Source of the DNA: Lachnoclostridium sp. UBA1308
Lineage (GTDB): Bacteria > Bacillota > Clostridia > Lachnospirales > Lachnospiraceae
DNA: 46,871 nucleotides
Assembly: GCA_002307215.1 (NCBI GenBank)
Contig: DBTU01000008.1
Coordinates: forward strand, 1 to 46,871
Direction: 5' to 3'
The position numbers and the translations under genes were made by a program. The notes under the pieces were generated by a model. The model ran no database searches. It saw only the letters and a program-made list of their open reading frames with translations, and was not told where the DNA came from. Position 1 is the first letter of the stretch. Every line of letters starts with the position of its first letter. Shown here in pieces: positions 34,957 to 43,470 of this stretch.

Positions 34957-35739
34957 ATGCAAGACATATTAAGGGAGAGGTATCGAGCGGAACTATCCAG
35001 AATGTCCATGTTACCTTACTATGATATATCAAAAAGAGAACAATATATTGAGTATAAGCTAAAAAATGAACAGTGTACTTGGGTTGATGTGATTACTTAT
35101 GTAAATATTGGCTTGCATGAAGATTGTTATAAAGTAGTTCAGAGAATTACCGATCCATATAGTCTGAAAATTCTAGTGAATAAATATAACAAATTGGGCG
35201 AAACATTTATGCCGAAGGATATGGAAACGATAGACGAAAAATATAATCCGGAAGGCCTTCTTCTAAGGCATGATGCCAGAATTGCATTTGAAGAGATGTG
35301 TCGCGCGGCAGAACGAGAAGGAATACATCTAGAAGCGATATCAACCTTTCGTAGTTTCTATTATCAATGGAAAATATATCTAAAGGATATAACACCTGTT
35401 CAGTCAATTGAAGAATACAGTGTACAACGAGATAAGGTTTCTGCACGCCCCGGACATAGTGAGCATCAAACCGGGTTAGCCGTTGATATCAATGATCTGG
35501 AGCAGACCTTTGAAAATACTGAGGAAGGCAAGTGGCTCGCACTAAGTGCATTTAACTATGGGTTCATATTACGCTATCCAAAGTGGAAAGAAAAAATTAC
35601 AGGATATAACTTTGAACCATGGCATTACAGATATCTAGGTAAGGAATTGTCACAATCAATCTTTTACAGTGATCTTACCTATGATGAATTCTATTCCAGA
35701 TATCTGATTCAGCCTAATAAAGGAATATTATATGAGTAA
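34957..35739 (+). CDS. VanY-type D-alanyl-D-alanine carboxypeptidase-like protein
   Basis: A 260-residue peptidase M15B homologue. Zinc-site motifs are intact: SEHQTGLAVDIND (near 167, SxHxxGxAxD) and EPWHYRYLG (near 223). STFRSFYYQW is the usual motif before them, and YSLKILVNKYNKLGETFMPKD the typical lead-in. It lacks the N-terminal signal or membrane anchor of most VanY proteins. AAGGAG is ten bases before ATG 34957. It would trim D-Ala from muramyl peptides if exported. Confidence 0.85.
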   Translation: MQDILRERYRAELSRMSMLPYYDISKREQYIEYKLKNEQCTWVDVITYVNIGLHEDCYKVVQRITDPYSLKILVNKYNKLGETFMPKDMETIDEKYNPEGLLLRHDARIAFEEMCRAAEREGIHLEAISTFRSFYYQWKIYLKDITPVQSIEEYSVQRDKVSARPGHSEHQTGLAVDINDLEQTFENTEEGKWLALSAFNYGFILRYPKWKEKITGYNFEPWHYRYLGKELSQSIFYSDLTYDEFYSRYLIQPNKGILYE

Positions 35740-35742
35740 AAT

Positions 35743-35784
35743 GAAGGCCGTTACAGTAATTTGCTGATAACGGCTTCCTTTTTA
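35743..35784. terminator. Convergent terminator
   Basis: GAAG-GCCGTTA pairs with TAACGGC-TTC across a loop, followed by CTTTTT. It lies between the VanY-like gene and the leftward rubrerythrin gene. Confidence 0.75.
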
Positions 35785-35836
35785 TGGATTTTTAACAGCT
35801 ACTTACAATATACAAGCTATATAAGCAACAGTCCCC

Positions 35837-36382
35837 TTACCTGGAAATACCGGAATCAGTATATATTGTATAATAACCCTGTGGAAATCCACAGATTGGG
35901 CAGATCAGAGGGGCACATTGTCCACCCATGATATTTCCGCATTGCAGACAGATCCAAAGAGTGCTTTCCGGCTTACAGAATTCCTGTTCTTTCACAACAT
36001 TATCGTATTGAGTACGGAAACGAAGATTATGGAATAATTCAATATTTGCAATACCATTAAATAAGGAAGCCAGATCCGTATAGCCCTCCTCCTTCGCCGT
36101 ATTAGCATAATCGCGGTACAGTGTATTTGTTTGATTTTCAAAGTCAGAAGATGAAAGAAGATTCTGCTGGGTGTCGGGTATCGTACCATTATTAAGAGTT
36201 CTTAAGAAAATTCGTGCATGTTCCTTTTCGTTTCTGGCGGTATCTACAAAGATGTTGGAAATTGCGATATATTGCTCATCTGTTGCCCTATCGCCGAAGA
36301 TATCATACAAGGTGCTGACCATTAATTCTCTTTCATAGGCGCTCCTTAAATTTTGGTAAGTCTTGCTTTGTTGAAATTCCAT
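35837..36382 (-). CDS. Rubrerythrin-like peroxide-reducing protein
   Basis: A 181-residue protein with the ferritin-like four-helix diiron domain first and a rubredoxin-like domain last. Helix motifs carry the metal-binding Glu and His (SAYERELMVSTLYDIFG, ARNEKEHARIF, and IANIELFHNLRF); the C-terminus has WICLQCGNIM and PLICPICG, the four-cysteine iron site. It protects anaerobes from peroxide using NAD(P)H-rubredoxin electrons. AAGGAG precedes the ATG on the minus strand. Single gene. Confidence 0.9.
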   Translation of the reverse strand: MEFQQSKTYQNLRSAYERELMVSTLYDIFGDRATDEQYIAISNIFVDTARNEKEHARIFLRTLNNGTIPDTQQNLLSSSDFENQTNTLYRDYANTAKEEGYTDLASLFNGIANIELFHNLRFRTQYDNVVKEQEFCKPESTLWICLQCGNIMGGQCAPLICPICGFPQGYYTIYTDSGISR

Positions 36383-36527
36383 AAATTCTCCTTAAGGACG
36401 GCAATTGTTTCAATTAATTATATCTTATGATGCTTATCCGACATTTATGAGATATTGCCCATTTTATGGAAAAATGAAAAACAAGTTTTAGATTTCCGAA
36501 GATTACTTTTACAAAACATGAATTAAG

Positions 36528-36556
36528 TTGACAATATCCAACTTTCAGACTATAAA
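36528..36556 (+). promoter_or_regulatory. Promoter before the TspO-like gene
   Basis: TTGACA at 36528-36533, 17-base spacer, TATAAA at 36551-36556. The resulting leader of about 265 bases would contain all of the repeat copy E with its hairpins. Confidence 0.6.
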
Positions 36557-36612
36557 TAAAATAGGTATAATGTCCCATGGAATTTTTTGCTGAACTACGA
36601 TGGGGGCATATG

Positions 36613-36825
36613 GTTGTTAGTGTGAATAAAGAATTTTGAAAAGACCAAAATTCTTGGGAAGAATAAGAAGCTCGCACAAAGGTGCTCCCTCCTTATTTTT
36701 CCGGGTATTGGTGCCCATAAAGCATGGTTGTTAGTGTGAATTATTGAAAAGCATAATTCACACTTAGAAGTTTGTGCCTGCGTAATCCTCGGCTCAAACA
36801 AATTCAAATGGGAGGCATGTTAATA
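36613..36825 (+). repeat. Intergenic repeat, copy E (two hairpins, three linkers)
   Basis: The string ATGGTTGTTAGTGTGAAT occurs twice (about 36610 and 36724), each followed by a hairpin: AAGAATTTTG/CAAAATTCTT (36629-36655) and GTGTGAATTAT/ATAATTCACAC (36734-36763). The core linker 36767-36825 follows and ends in GGGAGGCATGTTAATA, which provides the ribosome binding site of the next gene. Confidence 0.7.
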
Positions 36826-36827
36826 AT

Positions 36828-37637
36828 ATGAAGAATTCATTGAATTTAGAAAAGATCAGTAAAGGTTCATTTATCATAATGTTTTTTCTTAATTTTGCTG
36901 CCTGCATCATTCCGATAAATAAAAAGACAACTATCATTGAAACGGTAGGTTTTTACCCTAATTTACTGTCACCGGCTGATTGTACCTTTTATGTATGGCC
37001 ACTGATTCTTCTGTTATTAGCCGGCTTTACTTTCTTTTCAATGTTTCAAAGACACAGGGAACAAAGCCTGTATGGTGAACAATTTTATGTATCTTATATT
37101 ATAATGTGTTATTCGAACATAGTATGGATATTCGCATTAAGTTATAATTATCTTGCACTGTCGGTTATGTTTTCTACAACAGGATTAATCAGTCTCTGTA
37201 GAATAAATCATTTGATGCTTCTAGATTCCTTTTCCATGGGGATAGACAAAATAATCAGGCTTCCCTTCCAAATGTATTTTGGTTGGCTTATGATAACTAC
37301 CACCAATGGTATATTGGTTTTATTACTCAGTATCGGTTGGGCAGGAGTTTTGATTCCGGAAGAGTTCTTTGCTTTGCTGCTATTGATAGTACTTACTGTA
37401 ATCACTGCGGTTTTAGTTTTGAAATACCATGATATTGTAGCTTGTTTCACAGTTATCTGGGCATATTCCGGTATCTTTGCTAAGCATATCCTGAAAACTG
37501 AATGGAACAGACAATATCCACATATCATAATTGGAACTGTAATTTGTATTGCAATATTATTCGGCATTACATTCTTTTATCTTTTCTTAACCTATAAAAA
37601 AAGAAACAGAACACTATATCAGGGTATCAGACATTAA
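36828..37637 (+). CDS. TspO/MBR-like tryptophan-rich membrane protein
   Basis: A 269-residue membrane protein with about six to eight helices. The segment NLLSPADCTFYVWPLILLLLAGF (split: LSPADCTFYVWPLI) matches the pattern of long TspO-like proteins of clostridia, where a variable loop is followed by a Trp-containing helix. Later helices are long and hydrophobic (for example LLLIVLTVITAVLVLKYH). Function is uncertain; short TspO proteins bind porphyrins. Its GGGAGG ribosome binding site lies in the upstream repeat. The 3' end overlaps the leftward DUF2935 gene by four bases. Confidence 0.65.
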   Translation: MKNSLNLEKISKGSFIIMFFLNFAACIIPINKKTTIIETVGFYPNLLSPADCTFYVWPLILLLLAGFTFFSMFQRHREQSLYGEQFYVSYIIMCYSNIVWIFALSYNYLALSVMFSTTGLISLCRINHLMLLDSFSMGIDKIIRLPFQMYFGWLMITTTNGILVLLLSIGWAGVLIPEEFFALLLLIVLTVITAVLVLKYHDIVACFTVIWAYSGIFAKHILKTEWNRQYPHIIIGTVICIAILFGITFFYLFLTYKKRNRTLYQGIRH

Positions 37638-38446
37638 TGATCAAGTCTTGGACTGGTTGGATCGCAGTCAGGTTGCCTTATATTTTCAGCACTTTGTGAT
37701 AGCTTATGCAGATAATAACATTCTTCTCTTAACATATGATCCAACATGAGGGGCATCAGTGTTCCCACTATCTTATGATCCATTCTGCCTTCGCGTATAC
37801 TCTCTAGGAATTCCATGAAATCTCTCATAGCAGTTTGAACTTCTTCATTCAATCGGTCAAGTGAAGCAAAATTGTTTATTCCTGTTCGCAAATATCCGTT
37901 CATTGTGAAGGATTTAAAATTCAGTTCCTGAAATAGTTGTTCATAACAATCGGCCTGATTTATCAGATCCTTTTCAATCAGATCCAACCCGGATTTTAAA
38001 AACCCTGCATGTCCGACAGCATCATTAAGCCAGAGCATATGATAGTGAAGCGGATTTTGCAACGGTTGGTATCCATGCATTAATGCGTTGATTATATATA
38101 AATATTGATCCAATTCATTTAACATATCATTATAAAATGTAGAAGATAGATGAGATTTCAAATCAGACGCTATTGACATGTCAAGAAGTTCAATCTTGTA
38201 CTCACGCAAACGGTTTACTGTTTCAAAAGATCTCCGTGTAAGTTCTTCAAATTCGGCAAATGATAGTAAGCTTTGTGACAGTTCTAAAAGCTGGTCAAAT
38301 TGAATAATAAAATTCTGAGCTATTAATATGTATTCTGACTCAGTCGGAGCCAAAGAGTAAAAAATGAACCGGGAATGATCGCCCATAATCTGAAGCCAGA
38401 ATCGGTGTTCAGTAAGTGAATCATCAATATTTTGAATAAAGTCCAA
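37634..38446 (-). CDS. DUF2935 (four-helix metal-binding) protein
   Basis: A 270-residue all-helical protein resembling the DUF2935 family: two ferritin- or hemerythrin-like four-helix repeats, with the histidine-containing EHRFWLQIMGDHSRFIF at the start and LNDAVGHAGFLKSGLDLIE in the middle as candidate metal-binding helices. I infer iron or manganese binding; function unknown. Start: GGAGG on the minus strand (38459-38455) is only compatible with a TTG about eight bases further (38446), because the ATG at 38461 overlaps that ribosome binding site. Confidence 0.75.
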   Translation of the reverse strand: MDFIQNIDDSLTEHRFWLQIMGDHSRFIFYSLAPTESEYILIAQNFIIQFDQLLELSQSLLSFAEFEELTRRSFETVNRLREYKIELLDMSIASDLKSHLSSTFYNDMLNELDQYLYIINALMHGYQPLQNPLHYHMLWLNDAVGHAGFLKSGLDLIEKDLINQADCYEQLFQELNFKSFTMNGYLRTGINNFASLDRLNEEVQTAMRDFMEFLESIREGRMDHKIVGTLMPLMLDHMLREECYYLHKLSQSAENIRQPDCDPTSPRLDH

Positions 38447-38567
38447 TGCAATTACCTCCATAAGAATAAGGTATCCGTAGCATATGGGGTATCGGGATAC
38501 CGGTATATTTTACGAAACATTATATGCGGGAAATTATGCAGATAGACATACGAATCAGCCTACTGCA

Positions 38568-39431
38568 TTACATACGGAAGCCGCGCCCTATAATCTCGCT
38601 GGTGTTGGTAATCATAAGGAAGGCATCAGGGTCAGACTGTTTAATGAAATTTCTGAGAAGTACGGCCTGATGTCGGTTGATAACCGTAATGATTATCTTC
38701 TTATCCTTTTCTGTAAAGGCACCCTTAGCGTCAAATACTGTAGCGCTCCGATGGATATCAACTGTAATGTAGTTACAGATTGGTCCTGGATTTTCACAGA
38801 TAATCGTAAAATATTTATTCAAATTAAGATTTTCAATAACTGTATCTACCAATGTTGATTTTAAGAACAGACCTAGTAGTGAAAATAGACCGATTGTCGT
38901 ACCAAATACCGGAAAAGTTAGGATCGTCAGAAAAAAGTCGCTGATGAGAAGGGAGCGACCAATATCAATATGACTGTATTTTTTTAGCATAAGGGCTATA
39001 ACATCTGTTCCTCCGGACGAGGCCCCGATGTTGAAAAGAATAGCAGAGCCGACTGCTGGTAGAAGAACTGCAAAAGAAAGCTCCAGCATAGGTTGGTTGG
39101 TAAGTGGCTTATCAATAGGATAGATTATTTCCAGCAATCGCAAAGATACAGACAACAAGATACTGCCATAAGCAGTTCGATTACCAAAGCTTTTACCCAG
39201 AAAAATGTATCCGATGACCAGGAGGATACTATTAATGATTAGTACAATGGTTCCTGAGCTAATGGAGCCATTCAGTATTTTACTAAGAATAATTGCTGCA
39301 CCGGTGACACCTCCGATGGAGAATTGATTCGGAAATTTGAAAAAGTAGACTCCAATCACAACCAGTAAGATTCCGGCTGTGATTAAGAGGTATTCTTTGA
39401 TTTTTTGCTTTATTTCGTGTTTTTGTCCCAC
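38568..39431 (-). CDS. YitT family membrane protein (second copy)
   Basis: A 287-residue protein with five or six helices (LLITAGILLVVIGVYFF at the start, then GGVTGAAIILSKIL) and a C-terminal DUF2179 domain (YFTIICENPGPICNYI to the end). It starts with GTG at 39429-39431, with AAGGAGG six bases upstream. It is related in layout to the protein at 16752-17612, but the sequences differ widely. Transcribed leftward; the DUF2935 gene lies 120 bases downstream. Confidence 0.87.
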   Translation of the reverse strand: MGQKHEIKQKIKEYLLITAGILLVVIGVYFFKFPNQFSIGGVTGAAIILSKILNGSISSGTIVLIINSILLVIGYIFLGKSFGNRTAYGSILLSVSLRLLEIIYPIDKPLTNQPMLELSFAVLLPAVGSAILFNIGASSGGTDVIALMLKKYSHIDIGRSLLISDFFLTILTFPVFGTTIGLFSLLGLFLKSTLVDTVIENLNLNKYFTIICENPGPICNYITVDIHRSATVFDAKGAFTEKDKKIIITVINRHQAVLLRNFIKQSDPDAFLMITNTSEIIGRGFRM

Positions 39432-39464
39432 AAAGGACCTCCTTAATTTTTTTTACATTTTTTG

Positions 39465-39493
39465 TTGCCAGATGGAAGATTATACATTATAAT
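39465..39493 (+). promoter_or_regulatory. Strong promoter of an orphan short transcript
   Basis: TTGCCA at 39465-39470, 17-base spacer, TATAAT at 39488-39493. The nearest real gene on this strand is 450 bases away, with terminator-like hairpins in between. Confidence 0.6.
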
Positions 39494-39593
39494 ATCTGTG
39501 TATATTAATTTTTTATGCATATATTCATGGTAATGGGTTGCATGGAACAGTGATCCATTAATTAAACCATAGGATATTGAAAGGAGAGTTAAT

Positions 39594-39626
39594 ATGTCAG
39601 TGAAATCAGAGGTGTTATCTTATTAA
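39594..39626 (+). CDS. Ten-codon mini-ORF or leader peptide
   Basis: ATG 39594 follows a strong AAAGGAGAG (39580-39587) and encodes MSVKSEVLSY, then TAA. It may be a leader peptide or the remains of a frameshifted gene, since the adjacent frame stays open to about 39723. I cannot assign a function. Confidence 0.35.
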   Translation: MSVKSEVLSY

Positions 39627-39713
39627 ATTTCATAGTGGGCAGAAATAATAAGAGGAAGCTTAGTCTTGTTTTTTGTACTGCCATATTTTCAACCTATTGT
39701 GAAAACAATGTTT

Positions 39714-39812
39714 TTTCTTGTGGCACACTTTAAGGGTGTGTTATTTTTATACACTTTTATTGAATGTACCGCAGAAGCAGCGAATTTACAGGGCTGTCTT
39801 CTGCGGTATTTT
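39714..39812 (+). terminator. Two tandem terminator-like hairpins
   Basis: First, GCACAC/GTGTGT followed by TTATTTTTAT (39715-39747). Second, TACCGCAGAAG/CTTCTGCGGTA followed by TTTTTCT (39767-39812). They would end the transcript that starts near 39500, and lie upstream of rsgA. Confidence 0.6.
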
Positions 39813-39843
39813 TCTGCTAGTGGATAAGGATATGAAGTACATG

Positions 39844-39915
39844 GAACTAATTCAAAGAGAAAGTAATGTAATGTTAGTGTAAAGTTTATATGCGCAAACT
39901 TCATATGCGCAGAAG
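39844..39915 (+). repeat. Intergenic repeat, copy F
   Basis: ACTAATTCAAAGAGAAAGTA and the following ATGTTAGTGT match the 3' half of the core linker; a small AAGTTT/AAACTT hairpin and the doubled ATATGCGC follow, and GCGCAGGAATGG leads into the rsgA ribosome binding site. Confidence 0.5.
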
Positions 39916-39939
39916 TCATGCGCAGGAATGGTGGTAAAG

Positions 39940-40992
39940 ATGATTGATTTAAAAGATTATGGCTGGAAGAATAATTATCAGGAAGATAATACAGAGGATT
40001 GTATCCTGGCCAGGGTGATTGAAGTTCACCGAGAGTTATACAAGGTAGTCTCGCGTTATGGGGAAGGAAGTGCAAAGCTTAAGGGATCATTTTTTAATAA
40101 TACGGATGAGGCAGGAGATTTTCCGGCCGTCGGTGATTTTGTGGCATTACGCTATAATCATCAGGGCGATTCACAAATCGCTAAAGTATATTCAAGAAAA
40201 TCAAAGTTCTCGAGACCTGATTATTCCGGTCATTCGGCAGGATATGTGAAAACAATTCTAGAGCAGGTGGTAGCAGCCAATTTCGATTATGTTTTTATCC
40301 TGACATCGATAAATTTTGACTTTAATGTAAACCGAATTCTCAGGTATATAACGGCGGCGTGGGAGAGTGGTGGGATTCCGGTTGTAGTGTTGACCAAAGC
40401 TGATTTAACGGAAGACTACACAAAACAGTTGGAACAGATACAATCTCAGGCTATCGGAGTAGAGGTGCATGTAATCAGTGCAAAGACAGGAAAAGGCATA
40501 GAGCAACTGTCAAAATACATGATGCCGGGAGACACCATCGTCTTTCTGGGCTCATCGGGTGTTGGCAAATCCACACTAGTAAATGCTTTGGCAGGTGAAG
40601 AAATTATGAATGTCAATTCCATCCGTGAAGATGATAGCAAGGGGCGACACACCACGACACACCGCCAGCTTATTCTATTGAAAAATGGTGCAATGATTAT
40701 TGATTCACCCGGAATGCGTGAACTTGGAATGTGGGATATCAAAGAAGGTTTGGGTGAAGCATTTTCAGATATTGAAGAACTATTAAAGCAGTGCCGCTTT
40801 TCTAACTGTTCCCATGGCAATGAGCCGGGATGTGCAATCAGGGAGGCAATGGAAAATGGGGTGTTGGAGCCGTCCAGATGGAAAAATTATCTTCATATAA
40901 AAAACGAAGTAAAGTTTACGGAGAATAAGGCAGGCTATCTGAAGGATAAAAAGGAAAGGTTTAAGAAAATATATAAAGACAGTTTGAAATAG
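39940..40992 (+). CDS. rsgA: Ribosome small subunit-dependent GTPase A
   Basis: About 350 residues; an assembly GTPase for the 30S subunit with circularly permuted motifs. An N-terminal OB domain (to about 90), TKADL (G4, near 153), SAKTGKG (G5), GSSGVGKSTLVNAL (G1, near 203), the switch I and DSPGMREL (G3) follow in permuted order. The C-terminal zinc finger is CRFSNCSHGNEPGC (near 287). It is the longer form of the family; many Firmicutes have a shorter RsgA near prkC, so this could be a second copy. Start 39940 is favoured by the upstream GGTGG; an in-frame ATG is also at 39928. Confidence 0.92.
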   Translation: MIDLKDYGWKNNYQEDNTEDCILARVIEVHRELYKVVSRYGEGSAKLKGSFFNNTDEAGDFPAVGDFVALRYNHQGDSQIAKVYSRKSKFSRPDYSGHSAGYVKTILEQVVAANFDYVFILTSINFDFNVNRILRYITAAWESGGIPVVVLTKADLTEDYTKQLEQIQSQAIGVEVHVISAKTGKGIEQLSKYMMPGDTIVFLGSSGVGKSTLVNALAGEEIMNVNSIREDDSKGRHTTTHRQLILLKNGAMIIDSPGMRELGMWDIKEGLGEAFSDIEELLKQCRFSNCSHGNEPGCAIREAMENGVLEPSRWKNYLHIKNEVKFTENKAGYLKDKKERFKKIYKDSLK

Positions 40993-41105
40993 AATAGTCT
41001 CTCGAATCAATATTATTAATTTGTAATTTTAGAATACTTAAAGTTTAAAGAACAGATTTCAGGGCAAATTAATAATATATGATTCTGGCTGAAGGAGGTT
41101 ATTGC

Positions 41106-41972
41106 ATGTTGGTTAAAGAATATAATATAGCCCGAACATTTTTGGAGGAATATGAGAAGATTCTACTTGAACAGGAATCGGTCAGTCAGCTGTTGCTTTA
41201 TACTGCTTATAGTAATAGCAAAAATGAAGGCAAGGATCAGGCAATCTTTGGTGCAGTGCTGGAGGATCAGAGTGCTGTCCTTCTGTTTTGCAATGTAGCA
41301 CCGTATGATTTGGTAATCTATGCTGTGAGAACAGACAGTGTGATACAAGCGGCTGTAGTACTCGCTGACTTTTTGGAAGACAGCCATATCACCGTCTATG
41401 GTATAGTGGCAATACATGAAATATGTCAAAGCTTTATAGAACAATATAAGAAGCATGTAAACTGCAGTTTTGTTGAAAAATTGAGCATGGATATTATGGA
41501 GATACGTAAAATTCAAGAGGTAAAACCGGTGGAGGGAGTCTATCGTCTTGCAAGGCGTGAGGAGGCAAAGCTTGTAGCGGAATGGATGATAGAGTTCCAG
41601 CTGGAGGCTTTAGCCAATGAGATGGATTATGAAGCTGCACTAAAAAAAGCTGTTAAGCAAATCGAAGAAAGGAAGATTCATTTTTATGAAGATACAGAAG
41701 AAGGTATTGTCACTATGGCAGTGGCTGCAAGAAAACTGGCTCATGGTGTTACAATCACATATATATATACGCCCGAAATAAATAGAGGAAAAGGTTATGC
41801 GGCAGCTAATATCTACTACGTAAGTAAGGAACTGTTGGAGCAGGGTAATGAATTTTGCACTCTGTTTGTGGATAAGAAAAATCCGCTGTCGACCAGAGCT
41901 TACGAAAAAGTCGGGTATAAAATAGTCGGTGATTGCTATGAATACAAGGTTGTTCCGGTATTGCCCTCGTGA
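41106..41972 (+). CDS. GNAT-family acetyltransferase
   Basis: A 288-residue protein. The C-terminal half is a GNAT domain: RLAREEAKLVAEW-like opening near 150, then VTITYIYTPEINRGKGYAAANIYYVSKELL (the RGKGYA loop binds acetyl-CoA, near 235) and ending FVDKKNPLSTRAYEKVGYKIVGD. The N-terminal about 140 residues are a degenerate second GNAT-like region. The substrate cannot be inferred. GGAGG precedes ATG 41106 by nine bases. Confidence 0.85.
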   Translation: MLVKEYNIARTFLEEYEKILLEQESVSQLLLYTAYSNSKNEGKDQAIFGAVLEDQSAVLLFCNVAPYDLVIYAVRTDSVIQAAVVLADFLEDSHITVYGIVAIHEICQSFIEQYKKHVNCSFVEKLSMDIMEIRKIQEVKPVEGVYRLARREEAKLVAEWMIEFQLEALANEMDYEAALKKAVKQIEERKIHFYEDTEEGIVTMAVAARKLAHGVTITYIYTPEINRGKGYAAANIYYVSKELLEQGNEFCTLFVDKKNPLSTRAYEKVGYKIVGDCYEYKVVPVLPS

Positions 41973-42117
41973 TGATATATCTACGGTTGGGGTGTCACCT
42001 CCCCTATATTTAATCAGCGGAGGTTGGATTTTGCCGGGGAAATACTTGCTTTTAAAATTCTTCAATAGTAAAATGAAAGAAAACCCTAAAGTAGGTATGA
42101 TATACATAGAGGTGAAT

Positions 42118-42672
42118 ATGAACCGGAACGAAAATAAGTTAGAAGGATTTATCTTTTTAGATATCAATGAATATGAAGAAGCGCAGAAGGAAGCAGAGTC
42201 GATTGAATATATCAAAGCGAACAATGATCTGGAGGATTATAATAAGCTTGTTAAATTGTATTATAAGCTTGTGGAACAGAATTGCTTACGAACGCCTGTG
42301 GGAGTAATATTCTTAAAGCAACTTCAGGAGAGAATACTGAAAGAAGGGATTGTTAGTAGCACGAATTTACCCGGTATCCAGATAAATAAGATTACACCAC
42401 AAAATAGTATCAGGTTAAAGTCAGTGCAGCAGTCCCAAAAGCAGATTGATCCTGTTAAGGATTATCGGATAAAATTAAGAAATTCAAGAATTATTTCGTT
42501 GTTCCTCATAGTAATCATATTCATCATGATTTTGATGGCAGTGTTTACCGATCGTACTATATATACAAATTATGAGAAGAAGATATTAAACAAATATGCA
42601 ACTTGGGAAGAAGATTTAAATGTAAGAGAGAAGGATCTTCAGAACAAGGAAGATTTGCAATCGGTAGATTAA
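42118..42672 (+). CDS. Small single-span membrane protein of unknown function
   Basis: A 184-residue protein: about 120 soluble N-terminal residues with a charged helical part (EYEEAQKEAESIEYIKANND), one membrane helix (IISLFLIVIIFIMILMAVF, near 130-150), and a short charged outer or inner C-terminal coil. The start at 42118 is supported by GAGGTGAAT; the longer open frame from 41929 overlaps the previous gene and lacks a ribosome binding site. It precedes the two-component system. Confidence 0.65.
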   Translation: MNRNENKLEGFIFLDINEYEEAQKEAESIEYIKANNDLEDYNKLVKLYYKLVEQNCLRTPVGVIFLKQLQERILKEGIVSSTNLPGIQINKITPQNSIRLKSVQQSQKQIDPVKDYRIKLRNSRIISLFLIVIIFIMILMAVFTDRTIYTNYEKKILNKYATWEEDLNVREKDLQNKEDLQSVD

Positions 42673-42792
42673 TTTCACAGTTCGGTCATAGTTCGATGTT
42701 ATAATACTAAAAAACATTACAAAAAGGAAAGCTTCACAATCAATTCTACGGAAGCGCCATAACAATAATAAAAACCACTATGGAGGTGCCAT

Positions 42793-43470
42793 ATGGAAAA
42801 ACTTAAAGTACTTGTCGTTGATGATGAAAGTAGAATGAGAAAGCTTGTTAAGGATTTTTTAGTGCGTAAAGACTATGAAGTAATTGAAGCAGAGAATGGT
42901 GAGCAGGCAATTGATGTATTTTTTGCAAAAAAAGATATTGCACTGATCATCTTAGACGTTATGATGCCTAAGCTGGATGGATGGCAAGTATGCAGGGAAA
43001 TCAGACAGTATTCTAAAGTTCCGATTATCATGCTGACGGCCAAGGGTGATGAGAAGGATGAGCTGTTGGGATTTGAATTGGGTGTGGATGAATACATATC
43101 AAAGCCCTTCAGTCCCAAAATTCTTGTTGCCAGAGTTGAAGCTGTAATACGTCGTACAACAGTAACAGGAGAAGAATTAGTCGAACTGGGCGGAATTGCT
43201 CTTGATAAATCTGCTCATCAAGTGAAGATTGATGGAGCTGAGATAGAATTGAGTTTTAAGGAATTCGAACTTTTAAATTACTTTGTGACGAATCAGGGAG
43301 TTGCCTTATCCAGAGAAAAGATCCTCAATAATGTATGGAACTATGATTATTTTGGTGATGCAAGAACCATTGATACGCATGTTAAGAAGCTCAGAAGTAA
43401 AATGGGCCCGAAGGGGGATTATATTAAGACGATTTGGGGACTCGGATATAAATTCGAGGTAGATGCATGA
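42793..43470 (+). CDS. OmpR-family response regulator
   Basis: A 225-residue two-component regulator. The receiver domain has the acidic pair DDESRMRKL, the phosphorylated aspartate in LIILDVMMPKLDGW (near 53-55), and the conserved lysine in YISKPFSP (near 104). The C-terminal winged helix-turn-helix runs from about 130 (LSFKEFELLNYFVTN then RTIDTHVKKLRSKMG). GGAGG precedes ATG 42793. It overlaps the kinase gene by four bases. Confidence 0.95.
   Translation: MEKLKVLVVDDESRMRKLVKDFLVRKDYEVIEAENGEQAIDVFFAKKDIALIILDVMMPKLDGWQVCREIRQYSKVPIIMLTAKGDEKDELLGFELGVDEYISKPFSPKILVARVEAVIRRTTVTGEELVELGGIALDKSAHQVKIDGAEIELSFKEFELLNYFVTNQGVALSREKILNNVWNYDYFGDARTIDTHVKKLRSKMGPKGDYIKTIWGLGYKFEVDA

Noticed and set aside
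38484..38858. 124-codon plus-strand open frame
   Set aside because: It overlaps the C-terminal domain of the leftward YitT gene and has no independent support.
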